This document shows positions 19,289-29,077 of a DNA stretch of 64,000 nucleotides, piece after piece (within the stretch, counting starts at the first letter, position 1; each line of letters opens with the position of its first letter). The position numbers were made by a program, and so were the translations under genes. Source of the DNA: Sphingobium amiense (GTDB lineage: Bacteria > Pseudomonadota > Alphaproteobacteria > Sphingomonadales > Sphingomonadaceae); the NCBI RefSeq assembly GCF_003967075.1, contig NZ_AP018664.1, forward strand, positions 1,550,001 through 1,614,000. Reading direction: 5' to 3'. The notes under the pieces were generated by a model. It was given only the letters and a program-made list of their open reading frames with translations. It had not been told where the DNA came from and searched no databases.

Positions 19289-20242
19289 ATGGGTTCGGGG
19301 GTTTCCATCATCGAGGCAGCCATCGGCGAGGCGCAGGACGGGCTGCGGCTGGACCGCGCGCTGGCGGACCTGCTGCCCGACCTGTCGCGCGAGCGGCTCA
19401 AGGCGCTGATCGGCGCAGGCCATGTGCGCAGCCATCAGGCCGGGCGCATGACCGCCTCCATGAAGGTCGCCGCCGGCCAGTCCTTTCTGGTGACTTTGCC
19501 CGAAGCGACGCCGCTCGACACGGTGGCACAGGATATCCCGCTCACCATCGTGCATGAGGACGCGGACCTGATCGTCGTGGACAAGCCCGCCGGTCTCGTC
19601 GTTCATCCCGCTGCGGGCAATCTCGACGGAACGCTGGTCAACGCGCTGCTGCATCATTGCGCCGGGCAGTTGTCCGGCATCGGCGGCGTGGCCCGGCCCG
19701 GCATCGTCCATCGCATCGACAAGGACACGTCGGGCCTGCTCGTCGTCGCCAAGACCGACCGGGCGCATGAAGGGCTGGCGCGGCAGTTCAAGGACCATAG
19801 TATCCAGCGGCTCTACACCGCGATCGTGTACGGCCATCCGCAGTCTGCGGCCGGGACCGTCGACACATGGATCGGCCGGTCCGACGCCGATCGAAAGAAA
19901 ATGGCGGTTCATCGGGAAGGGCGCGGCAAACATGCCGTCACCCATTATCGGATCATGGAAAGGCTGCGGGGCGCTGCTGCGGTCGAATGCAGGCTCGAAA
20001 CCGGCCGCACGCATCAGGTTCGCGTCCACATGGCGCATGCGGGTCACCCCTTGATCGGAGATCCGCTTTACGGTAGAGAGAGAAAAGGTTTCAAAACGAT
20101 ACTGGAAACGCTGGGTTTCAAAAGGCAGGCATTGCACGCAAGAACGCTGGGGTTCATACATCCGTCAACGGATAAGCCTCTGCTGTTCCAAAGTGCATTA
20201 CCGAGCGATATGCAGGAACTGTTAAGCGCGCTTCACGTATAG
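19289..20242 (+). CDS. rluD: RluA-family 23S rRNA pseudouridine synthase (RluD-like)
   Basis: A 317-residue protein with an N-terminal S4 RNA-binding domain (DGLRLDRALADLLPDLSRERLKALI) and a catalytic domain with Asp144 in HRIDKDTSGLLVVAK, plus TGRTHQVRVHMAHAGHPLIGD. It likely makes the conserved pseudouridines of 23S helix 69. The RluD assignment over RluA or RluC rests on the S4 domain and on its place just before rpoH, which is usual in sphingomonads. Confidence 0.9.
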   Translation: MGSGVSIIEAAIGEAQDGLRLDRALADLLPDLSRERLKALIGAGHVRSHQAGRMTASMKVAAGQSFLVTLPEATPLDTVAQDIPLTIVHEDADLIVVDKPAGLVVHPAAGNLDGTLVNALLHHCAGQLSGIGGVARPGIVHRIDKDTSGLLVVAKTDRAHEGLARQFKDHSIQRLYTAIVYGHPQSAAGTVDTWIGRSDADRKKMAVHREGRGKHAVTHYRIMERLRGAAAVECRLETGRTHQVRVHMAHAGHPLIGDPLYGRERKGFKTILETLGFKRQALHARTLGFIHPSTDKPLLFQSALPSDMQELLSALHV

Positions 20243-20316
20243 TTTTGGATAAGTTTGCGACGGCGCAGCGACGCCTCTTCTGGGTCCCGCCGCGCATGAA
20301 AGGGAAAGGTGACGAC

Positions 20317-21228
20317 ATGGCCAGGAGCAATGTCCCTGCGGTTCCGGCGCTGGGCGGTGAAGCCAGCCTCAACCGCTATCTGTCGGAAATCCGCAAATTT
20401 CCGCTGCTCAAGCCTGAGCAGGAATATATGCTGGCGAAGCGCTATCAGGAGCATCAGGACCCTGAAGCTGCGGCGCAGCTTGTAACTTCGCACCTGCGCC
20501 TCGTGGCGAAGATCGCGATGGGCTATCGCGGCTACGGCCTGCCCGTGAGCGAACTCATCAGCGAAGGCAATATCGGCCTGATGCAGGGCGTGAAGAAGTT
20601 CGAGCCGGATCGCGGCTTCCGTCTGGCGACCTACGCGATGTGGTGGATCAGGGCTTCGATCCAGGAATTCATCCTGCGGTCGTGGAGCCTTGTGAAAATG
20701 GGCACCACCGCGTCGCAGAAGAAGCTCTTCTTCAACCTCCGCCGCATGAAGAACAGCATCGAGGCGTTCGAGGACGGCGATCTGCATCCTGAAGACGTCA
20801 CGAAGATCGCGACCGATCTTGGCGTGTCGGAAGACGATGTCGTGTCGATGAACCGTCGCATGGCGATGGGCGGCGACACGTCGCTCAATGTCCCGATGCG
20901 CGAGGATGGCGAGGGTCAGTGGCAGGACTGGTTGCAGGATAACGACCCGCTTCAGGACGAACGCGTTGCCGAGGAGCAGGAAAAGACCCAGCGCCACGAG
21001 ATGCTGGTCGAGGCGATGACCGATCTTAACGATCGGGAAAAGCACATCCTCGCCGAACGCCGCCTCGCGGAAGAGCCGAAGACTCTGGAGGAACTGAGCC
21101 AGGTCTATGGCGTCAGCCGCGAGCGTGTCCGCCAGATCGAGGTGCGCGCCTTCGAAAAGCTGCAGAAGGCGATGATGCGGATCGCGGGCGACCGGCTGAG
21201 CCGGATGGCGAAACTCGCCGCCGCCTGA
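20317..21228 (+). CDS. rpoH: RNA polymerase heat-shock sigma factor RpoH (sigma-32)
   Basis: A 303-residue sigma factor from MARSNVPAVPALGGEASLNRYLSEI. Regions 2 (DRGFRLATYAMWWIRASIQEFILRSWSLVKMGTTASQKKLFFNLR, including the RpoH box) and 4 (RERVRQIEVRAFEKLQKAM) are complete. It drives chaperone and protease genes such as clpXP upon heat stress. The ATG at 20317 has AAAGGTG before it and fits the family; the frame also offers ATG 20296. A terminator follows. Confidence 0.95.
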   Translation: MARSNVPAVPALGGEASLNRYLSEIRKFPLLKPEQEYMLAKRYQEHQDPEAAAQLVTSHLRLVAKIAMGYRGYGLPVSELISEGNIGLMQGVKKFEPDRGFRLATYAMWWIRASIQEFILRSWSLVKMGTTASQKKLFFNLRRMKNSIEAFEDGDLHPEDVTKIATDLGVSEDDVVSMNRRMAMGGDTSLNVPMREDGEGQWQDWLQDNDPLQDERVAEEQEKTQRHEMLVEAMTDLNDREKHILAERRLAEEPKTLEELSQVYGVSRERVRQIEVRAFEKLQKAMMRIAGDRLSRMAKLAAA

Positions 21229-21248
21229 GTCCCTCATCGGTCGAGAAG

Positions 21249-21279
21249 AAAAGCTCCGGAGCGATCCGGGGCTTTTTCT
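21249..21279 (+). terminator. Terminator after rpoH
   Basis: AAAAGCTCCGGA-GCGA-TCCGGGGCTTTTT hairpin with a T run, 20 bases after the rpoH stop. Confidence 0.88.
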
Positions 21280-21331
21280 TTGCATGACGGTCCCGCTTGA
21301 ACCCGACGGTGCGAGCGCGTTACGAACGGGC

Positions 21332-22021
21332 ATGATCGCAAAAACCGCACCCCGCCGCCGCCGCTGGCTGCTCCTCCCGCTCAAGCTGCTGCTCGGCTTT
21401 GCCGCCCTGTCGCTGTTGATGGTGCTGATCTACCGCTTCGTGCCGCCGCCAGTGACGCTGACCATGCTGTTCGATCCCAACGGCATCACGAAGGACTGGA
21501 CACCGCTGGACGAGATCGACCCGAACATGCCGCGCGCCGCCATCGCGTCGGAGGACGGGAAATTCTGCACACATCACGGTTTCGACGTCGACGCCATCGC
21601 CAAGGCGGCGATCCACAATGCCAGCGGCGGACGCATCCGCGGCGGGTCGACCATCAGTCAGCAGACCGCCAAGAATGTCTTTCTCTGGCAGGGCGGCGGC
21701 TTCGTGCGCAAGGGGCTGGAAGCGTGGTTCACCGTTCTGATCGAGGCTGTGTGGGGCAAGCGGCGCATCATGGAGGTTTACCTGAACGTCGCGGAAACCG
21801 GCATCGGCACCTATGGCGTGCAGGCGGGCGCGATCCGCTATTTCCATCACGGCGCGGGCAGGCTTTCCCGCGCCGAAGCCGCGCGCATCGCGGCGGTCCT
21901 CCCCCTCCCCAAGAAACGGGCCGCCGTCGCGCCCGGTGGCTTCACGCGCCGCTACGGCAACACCATCGCCCGGCGGATCGGGATTGTTCAGCGGGATGGA
22001 CTGGACGGCTGCCTCAAATGA
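21332..22021 (+). CDS. mtgA: Monofunctional peptidoglycan glycosyltransferase MtgA
   Basis: A 229-residue GT51 enzyme that polymerises lipid II. After an Arg-rich N-terminus there is one membrane anchor (about residues 11-34), then the catalytic domain with the Glu in AIASEDGKFCTHHGFD, GGSTISQQTAKNVFLW, and KRRIMEVYLNVAETG. There is no transpeptidase domain. The ATG at 21332 is favoured because the alternative at 21284 abuts the rpoH terminator; both are in frame. Confidence 0.93.
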   Translation: MIAKTAPRRRRWLLLPLKLLLGFAALSLLMVLIYRFVPPPVTLTMLFDPNGITKDWTPLDEIDPNMPRAAIASEDGKFCTHHGFDVDAIAKAAIHNASGGRIRGGSTISQQTAKNVFLWQGGGFVRKGLEAWFTVLIEAVWGKRRIMEVYLNVAETGIGTYGVQAGAIRYFHHGAGRLSRAEAARIAAVLPLPKKRAAVAPGGFTRRYGNTIARRIGIVQRDGLDGCLK

Positions 22022-22050
22022 AAAAAGGCGGGATAATCCCGCCTTTTTCC
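22021..22050. terminator. Bidirectional terminator between mtgA and the TonB receptor gene
   Basis: AAAAAGGCGGGA-TAA-TCCCGCCTTTTT forms a long stem with A and T runs on both sides, serving the two convergent genes. Confidence 0.92.
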
Positions 22051-22069
22051 TTTCTCGATCTCGCTCGCG

Positions 22070-25000
22070 TCAGAAGCTGATGCGCGCGCCCACCCGCACC
22101 GAATAGAGCGAAGATCCGTTGGTGGTCACCAGTTCGTCGGCCAGCACCGTATCGGTCGAGGGCTGCTCATATTTATACTGCGCGCAGGCATTGCCGCCCG
22201 ATGCAACGCAACTCACCTTCGCCACCGTCTTGCGGAACGGGAAGCTCGACCGCAACTGCTGACCCCATTTGTGGTTCAGGAAGTTGGTGAAATTCTCCAC
22301 GTCGGCAAAGAGCGAGAAACGCGCTCCGAGCGGCAACGGCACTTCCTGCTCCACATGCAGGTCGATCCGGGTGAACGCCTTGGAGCGGAACGCGTTACGC
22401 GGCGCGATCTGGCCACGATAGCCGTTCAGGCCCGATCCTTCGATGATCGCATTGATGCGATCGCGCGTGGCGTCGCTGTCATATATGACCTTGGGATCGT
22501 TGATGCCGGTCGGGACGTAGAAGAGATAGCGCGACGCGCTGCCCGCCGTGCCGAATACGCCCGAACGGCCGCCCGACAGATCCTGCATGACATAGCTGTA
22601 GCGCGCGCCGGCCCGCGTCGTGCCGAACAGGTCGAGGCGCGTTTTATAGTCGCCGAAGAATGCGCGTTCGAACGACGCATTGTATCGGAACGCCCACCGC
22701 ACTTCGTCGTTCGAATGGCCGCGGCCGCCGAAATTCGCGTCATAATTGGCACCGTTGCCGTAGATCGAACTGGCCTGCGAAGACGTCAGCGCGCCCGCGT
22801 CCCGGACGTCCTGCCGCGTATAGGCACCCGACAGGGTCAGACCCCAGTCCCAGCTCTTTTCCGCGCGCAACACGCCGATCCATCCGCGACCGTAACTGGT
22901 GTTGGTGAGCAGCAGATCCTGCCCTGTGTCGGTCGAACGCGAGCCGGGCGTCGTTCCGGGAAGCAGGTTCTGATAACGCTGGCGGCCGTCCGGCGTGAAC
23001 GATCCGGGGATCGGCACCGAGCGCAGATCGGTAACGATCACCTGCTGCCGCACCTTGCTGTAAAGCAGGTCCGCACCGAAACGCCAGCCATCGCCCAGCG
23101 CGCCGAAATCGGCCTCATAATCGACCGACAAAGTGCCCCGGAACTGGTTGGGCGCCTTGAAATTGGGGTCGATGGCGTTGAGCGAGGTCGTGGCGTTGGG
23201 ATTGGCCGAGAGGCCGGCAGCCGCCGTCTGGACCGCCGTGTTCGCGGCGGCGGGGATGTTCGTGTAGGACGGATTGTTGAGGATAGAAGACGCCGCCGCG
23301 CTGCCTCCGTTCGCCGCCGATCCGTTCAACTGATAGACGCCGCCGTCCGTCTGCCGCGCGGTGATCGACGTATTGATGACGCCCGTGTTCGAGAAAGAAT
23401 TGCCGATATAGACATCGGGCGATCCACCGCCGAAGATGCCGCCGCCGCCACGGATCGTCAGGCGAGGCGTCGGCTTGTAGGTGATGCCGAACCGCGGCTG
23501 AAACAGGCCGATGCCGCCGATATTGCTGGCGTTGGTGAAGCCGTAACGGCGGGCGAAGTTCGGATTGACCGCCGGCTTGCTGTCCATTCCGAACAGGTCG
23601 TAGCGCAGGCCGATGCCGATATTGAGCTGGCTGTTGACGCGCCAGTCGTCCTGCAGACCGAAGGTGTATGCGTCGTAGGAGAAGCTCGCCGCCGCGTCGT
23701 TGGGGTCGAGCGACCCTGCGTTATTATAGCTGAACGATGTCGCCGTGCCGTTGGCGAAATCCTGGATGCTGTCGAAATAATATGTGCCTGCTGACGGATT
23801 TACGAACAGGTTGAACGACTTGGTGTGGTTCCATTCGGCGAGCATGCGGAAATTATGATCCCCCGCCTTCAGCTTGGCCGACACCGATCCGCCCCAGGTG
23901 CGGATGCGCAGGATGTTCGACTGGCTGGGACCGCCCGATCCCAGAACGAACTGCGGCGTTCCGGTGCCGGTCCCGCAAACGATGCTGACATTGGTCGCGA
24001 CGCTGGGCACGGGTGGTGTGCCCGTTTGGACATTCCGCGGCTCCGAAGTCGGCGCGGCGCAGACAGACATCTGCGCCGTCCGCCCCATGAGGGGGAACTG
24101 GCCACTGTCATATGTCTTGTAGAGCGCGCGCGTTTCGGTCGAAAACGCATCGGTCCAGTCGGCATTCCAGTTGACGATGCCCGCTTTCATCTTGTTGGGC
24201 TTCTTGTAGGCGTTCGACATCAGGCCAAGGTCGCGCGTGCCGGTCGTCGTGCTGACGTTCAGCGAGTCCTTGGTATACAGGCCCGTCAGCGATACGCGCT
24301 GCGTTTCGGACAGGTTCGCGTCGATCTTGCCGACCAGACGATCGTCCTCGTCTCCGTCGGACCGCAGGATGCCGCCGGGGTCGAAGCCATATTTGTCCTT
24401 CGAAATCTGAACGATGCGCTCAAGGTCGGCATCGCGCGCGTTGATGACCGGCGTCCCCGCATTATCCTCCTGCGTGCCGAAGGCGACCGGACGCGCCGCG
24501 CGCACCCGCTCCGCCGCGATCATGAAGAACAGCTTGTCCTTGATGATCGGCCCGGAAATCTCCGCGCCGAAATCCTTGCTGGTGAAATTGGGCTGCACGA
24601 TGCGCCCCGTGGGGTTGAGGATATAGGGCTTCGTCCGCTTGCCCGTCAGTTCGTCCGAACTGAAAGTGTAGAAGGCGGTGCCATGAAATTCGTTGGTGCC
24701 CGATTTCAGGATCGCGTTGGAAACGCCGCCCTGAAAAAAGCCTTCGCGAATGTCATAAGGCGCGACCTTGGTTTCGAACTGCCCGATGGAATCGAGCGGC
24801 ACCGGCCCCCGGCGCGAAGGCAGCGCATCGGGGTTGAGACCGAAGCTGTCGGTGATGGGGACGCCGTCCACGGTGAACCGGTTGAAGCGCGGGTTCTGCC
24901 CCGCGAAGGAAACCTGACGACCCGTCGTCTGGCTCGTGTCGAGCGTCGCGAACGGATCGCGCGCCGCGATGTCGCGAATGTCGCGATTGACCGACGCGAT

Positions 25001-25444
25001 CTTGCTGATCTGCGCCGCTGTCAACACGAGAGCCGGACCCGCCGAGATATTGCCAGCGCCGCGAATTTTGGACGCCGTGACGACGATTGCGTCGCCTTCG
25101 CTGACCAGTGCGACGGGCAGGGAGAATTCCTGACCGACGACGGTCTGGATGTCCGTCACCGTCGCATCGCTGTAGCCCGATGCGGTGACGCGAACGCTGT
25201 AGGGACCGCCCACGCGCAGGCCCGTGGCGGAAAAGCCGCCGGACGCATCGGTGGTGGCGGACGCCGATGTTCCGGTCGGCACATGCGTGATCTGGACCCG
25301 AGCGCCCACGACCGGCGCGCCCTCCGCCGTCACCGTGCCGCGGATCGACGAGGTGGTTTCCTGCGCATGCGCCGGCGCACCCATGGTTGCCGCCATGCCG
25401 ATGCCGGCGACGCTCGCCGCCAGCAAGATCTTCAGATGTTTCAT
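22070..25444 (-). CDS. Oar-like TonB-dependent outer-membrane receptor
   Basis: A 1124-residue outer-membrane protein. A signal peptide (cleavage near AHAQ) is followed by a carboxypeptidase-regulatory-like beta-sandwich (about 32-120: SIRGTVTAEGAPVVGARVQI), a plug domain (about 125-260) and a long beta-barrel ending SVRVGARISF, whose terminal Phe is the BAM signal. The layout matches Oar-like receptors of sphingomonads and myxobacteria. The ligand is unknown; peptides or large substrates are suggested for the class. It is not next to exbBD or a regulator, although a FecI/FecR pair lies 6 kb away on the other strand. Confidence 0.9.
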   Translation of the reverse strand: MKHLKILLAASVAGIGMAATMGAPAHAQETTSSIRGTVTAEGAPVVGARVQITHVPTGTSASATTDASGGFSATGLRVGGPYSVRVTASGYSDATVTDIQTVVGQEFSLPVALVSEGDAIVVTASKIRGAGNISAGPALVLTAAQISKIASVNRDIRDIAARDPFATLDTSQTTGRQVSFAGQNPRFNRFTVDGVPITDSFGLNPDALPSRRGPVPLDSIGQFETKVAPYDIREGFFQGGVSNAILKSGTNEFHGTAFYTFSSDELTGKRTKPYILNPTGRIVQPNFTSKDFGAEISGPIIKDKLFFMIAAERVRAARPVAFGTQEDNAGTPVINARDADLERIVQISKDKYGFDPGGILRSDGDEDDRLVGKIDANLSETQRVSLTGLYTKDSLNVSTTTGTRDLGLMSNAYKKPNKMKAGIVNWNADWTDAFSTETRALYKTYDSGQFPLMGRTAQMSVCAAPTSEPRNVQTGTPPVPSVATNVSIVCGTGTGTPQFVLGSGGPSQSNILRIRTWGGSVSAKLKAGDHNFRMLAEWNHTKSFNLFVNPSAGTYYFDSIQDFANGTATSFSYNNAGSLDPNDAAASFSYDAYTFGLQDDWRVNSQLNIGIGLRYDLFGMDSKPAVNPNFARRYGFTNASNIGGIGLFQPRFGITYKPTPRLTIRGGGGIFGGGSPDVYIGNSFSNTGVINTSITARQTDGGVYQLNGSAANGGSAAASSILNNPSYTNIPAAANTAVQTAAAGLSANPNATTSLNAIDPNFKAPNQFRGTLSVDYEADFGALGDGWRFGADLLYSKVRQQVIVTDLRSVPIPGSFTPDGRQRYQNLLPGTTPGSRSTDTGQDLLLTNTSYGRGWIGVLRAEKSWDWGLTLSGAYTRQDVRDAGALTSSQASSIYGNGANYDANFGGRGHSNDEVRWAFRYNASFERAFFGDYKTRLDLFGTTRAGARYSYVMQDLSGGRSGVFGTAGSASRYLFYVPTGINDPKVIYDSDATRDRINAIIEGSGLNGYRGQIAPRNAFRSKAFTRIDLHVEQEVPLPLGARFSLFADVENFTNFLNHKWGQQLRSSFPFRKTVAKVSCVASGGNACAQYKYEQPSTDTVLADELVTTNGSSLYSVRVGARISF

Positions 25445-25751
25445 GTGACCCCTAGTCCCTTTTTCCCAAGCGGTCGGTTCACCGCTCCACCAAGCGATTG
25501 CTGCAAGCTGTAGCCGCTCTCTGGCGACCGCCGGCGTCGCCCTTGTGATGCGGCGGCTGCACTTTTGTTACAATGCAGCATGATAGCCGGGACAGGACGG
25601 TGGATAGACGGGTCGCGAGGGATGTGCGATCTCAGGACCGGTCAATAAAATGCTGTATTACATACATAAAATAGGGAATTTTATAGCAGTTTGACGATGG
25701 TGCAATTTTGCAACGCAGCGCAAAAATCTTTGGCGACGCGAAGAGAACGCG
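25445..25751. other. AT-rich intergenic region upstream of the TonB receptor
   Basis: About 300 bases without a gene. The middle (25645-25700) is unusually AT-rich for this genome and is the probable promoter region of the receptor (minus strand). I could not settle on one convincing -35/-10 pair, nor on a small RNA. Confidence 0.5.
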
Positions 25752-25788
25752 AAAAAGGGGGCCGGCGAACGATCGCCAGCCCCCTTCA
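25752..25788 (-). terminator. Terminator after clpX
   Basis: On the minus strand AAGGGGGCTGGCG-ATCGTT-CGCCGGCCCCCTTTTT forms a stem with one mismatch and a T run, about 25 bases after the clpX stop. Confidence 0.85.
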
Positions 25789-25811
25789 TTTTGCCCAAAT
25801 TCTAATCTGGA

Positions 25812-27080
<1,269 letters not shown>

Positions 27081-27216
27081 TCGCCATTCTCTCTCCCTTC
27101 CCGGAGCGGCGGACTGCCGCCCATGAGGGAAGGATTTGCTGGTCCAAAGGGCATCCTAGACCGCGGCGCGCCCCTTTCACAAGGGTGATAGTGGCGCGCG
27201 GCGGTAAAGATCCCCT

Positions 27217-27852
27217 TTAGCCCTCGGTTGTTTCGGCCGACACGGGCCGGCGGTCGAACACTTCGTCGACAAGGCCGAACGCCTTGGCCTCGTCCGCCTC
27301 AAGGAAGGTATCGCGGTCCATCGCCCGCTCGACTTCGTCCAGGCTCTTGCCGGTATATTTGACATAAAGGTCGTTCAGGCGGCGGCGGATGCGCAGGATT
27401 TCCTTGGCCTGGATCTCGATGTCGGACGCCATGCCCTGCGCCCCGCCCGAAGGCTGGTGCACCATGATGCGGGCGTTGGAAAGCGCGATGCGCTTGCCCG
27501 GCTCACCGGCGGCGAGCAGGAAGCTGCCCATCGACGCGGCCTGACCGATGCAGACGGTGCCGACCTGAGGGCGGATATATTTCATCGTATCGTGGATCGC
27601 CATGCCCGCCGTGACGACGCCACCCGGCGAGTTGATATACATCCAGATGTCCTTCTTCGGATTTTCCGATTCCAGGAACAGCAGCTGGGCGACGATCAGC
27701 GAGGCCATATGATCCTCGACCTGACCGGTGACGAAGATGATCCGTTCCCGCAACAGGCGCGAATAGATGTCGAAGCTGCGCTCGCCGCGGTTCGACTGTT
27801 CGATGACGATGGGGACCAGCGCGGCCATGGGGTCGGACATGATATCGGTCAT
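27217..27852 (-). CDS. clpP: ATP-dependent Clp protease proteolytic subunit ClpP
   Basis: A 211-residue serine protease that forms the ClpP tetradecamer. The triad is Ser107 (GQAASMGS), His132 (MVHQPSGG) and Asp181 (MDRDTFL). The start [14 protein letters not shown] (ATG 27850-27852) was preferred over 27885; a GAAAAGAGC-type ribosome site precedes it. It is upstream of clpX. A glycosyltransferase gene separates it from tig, which is usually its direct neighbour. Confidence 0.96.
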   Translation of the reverse strand: MTDIMSDPMAALVPIVIEQSNRGERSFDIYSRLLRERIIFVTGQVEDHMASLIVAQLLFLESENPKKDIWMYINSPGGVVTAGMAIHDTMKYIRPQVGTVCIGQAASMGSFLLAAGEPGKRIALSNARIMVHQPSGGAQGMASDIEIQAKEILRIRRRLNDLYVKYTGKSLDEVERAMDRDTFLEADEAKAFGLVDEVFDRRPVSAETTEG

Positions 27853-27941
27853 TTTGCTCTTTTCCGGGTGATTGCTTTTGCCCAAGCCCTACATCGGGAC
27901 AAAAGCGGAATGGTTCAAGGGGGAAGCGTGCGGGGCCGCCG

Positions 27942-28979
27942 TCAGTCCCGCCGCGCGAAATCAGAGGGTGCGCGGAAGGTCAGATAGGCCAGCCGCCGGA
28001 CCTCCCGCCGCCCGCGCACGACCGTGTCGAGGATCAGCCCGCACATGATCGACAGGGTGGCGAGGATCATGAGGCCGGTGACGAGGATGGCGGTGGGAAA
28101 GCGCGGCACGAGGCCGGTCTTCATATAGGTGACGATCAGCGGCGCCGCCAGCCCGAGCGCGAGCGCCGTCAGGAATGCCGCGATGATGCCGAAGAACAGC
28201 ACGGGCCGCTCGATGCGGTAGAGGGTCATGATCGTTTTCAGGATACGCCAGCCATCGCGATAGGTGGACAGCTTGCTGACCGATCCTTCGGGCCGCGCGC
28301 CATAGCTGGTCATCACTTCTGCGACCGGCATCGCGAGTTCAAGAGCGTGGACGCTGATCTCCGTCTCGATCTCGAACCCGGCCGACAGCACGGGGAAGCT
28401 CTTGACGAAACGGCGGGAAAAGACGCGGTAGCCCGAAAGAATGTCGCTGAAACTGCGTCCGAAAAGCTGCTTGAGCAGGCTGGTAAGCGCCCAGTTGCCG
28501 AAGCGGTGGCCGCGCCGGTAGGCCGCTTCCACCTCGTCGCGGCGGCACCCCACCACCATGTCGAGATTGTCCTCCAGCATCGCCGCGACCATCCGCGGTG
28601 CGGCGGCGGCTTCATAGGTCGCATCGCCGTCGGCCATGATATATATGTCGGCATCGACGTCCGCGAACATGCGGCGGACGACATGGCCCTTGCCCTGCTG
28701 GCTGACGCGGCGGACGATGGCCCCCGCCCCAGCCGCCAGATCGCGGCTGCCGTCCGTCGAATTATTGTCGAAGACATAGATGTCCGCATCGGGCAGCGCC
28801 CGGCGAAAATCCTCGACCGTCTTCACGATCGCGCCTGCTTCATTGTAGCAGGGCAGGATTACGGCGACGCGCGGCTTTGCGGTGCCGGTTCCGGCATCCG
28901 CCCCCTCACCTGCCACTGGCGGAAATTCCTTCATCCTCGGCGCATCCCCGGCTCTCATGCGACGGGCATGGAGCATCAT
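27942..28979 (-). CDS. GT2 family glycosyltransferase, membrane-anchored
   Basis: A 345-residue protein with a GT-A fold: VAVILPCYNEAGAIVKTV near 37-54, DNNSTDGS and the metal-binding ADGDATYE. Two hydrophobic segments (about 258-285 and 296-320) form a C-terminal membrane anchor, as in polyprenyl-phosphate sugar transferases of DPM1/GtrB type. It would act at the cytoplasmic face of the inner membrane. The start could be 28979, 28976 or 28934 (MKEFPPVAG). It sits between tig and clpP with a terminator on the tig side, so it may be transcribed on its own. Confidence 0.82.
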   Translation of the reverse strand: MMLHARRMRAGDAPRMKEFPPVAGEGADAGTGTAKPRVAVILPCYNEAGAIVKTVEDFRRALPDADIYVFDNNSTDGSRDLAAGAGAIVRRVSQQGKGHVVRRMFADVDADIYIMADGDATYEAAAAPRMVAAMLEDNLDMVVGCRRDEVEAAYRRGHRFGNWALTSLLKQLFGRSFSDILSGYRVFSRRFVKSFPVLSAGFEIETEISVHALELAMPVAEVMTSYGARPEGSVSKLSTYRDGWRILKTIMTLYRIERPVLFFGIIAAFLTALALGLAAPLIVTYMKTGLVPRFPTAILVTGLMILATLSIMCGLILDTVVRGRREVRRLAYLTFRAPSDFARRD

Positions 28980-29015
28980 CCTTTAACATTCCGTCTGCCA
29001 TGCCGTCCCCGAAAT

Positions 29016-29055
29016 GAAAAGCGCCCGTCCTTCTCGGCGAAGGCGGGCGCTTTTT
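29016..29055 (-). terminator. Terminator after tig
   Basis: AAAAGCGCCCGTCCTT / AAGGCGGGCGCTTTTT hairpin between tig and the GT2 gene, with A and T runs on both sides so it could work in either direction. Confidence 0.88.
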
Positions 29056-29077
29056 CATGTCGGGAGGCCGGAGCCGA

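Noticed and set aside
23825..25513. Long plus-strand ORFs (22271-23794 and 23825-25513) opposite the TonB receptor
   Set aside because: Antisense shadows of a well-supported receptor in high-GC DNA; no family features.
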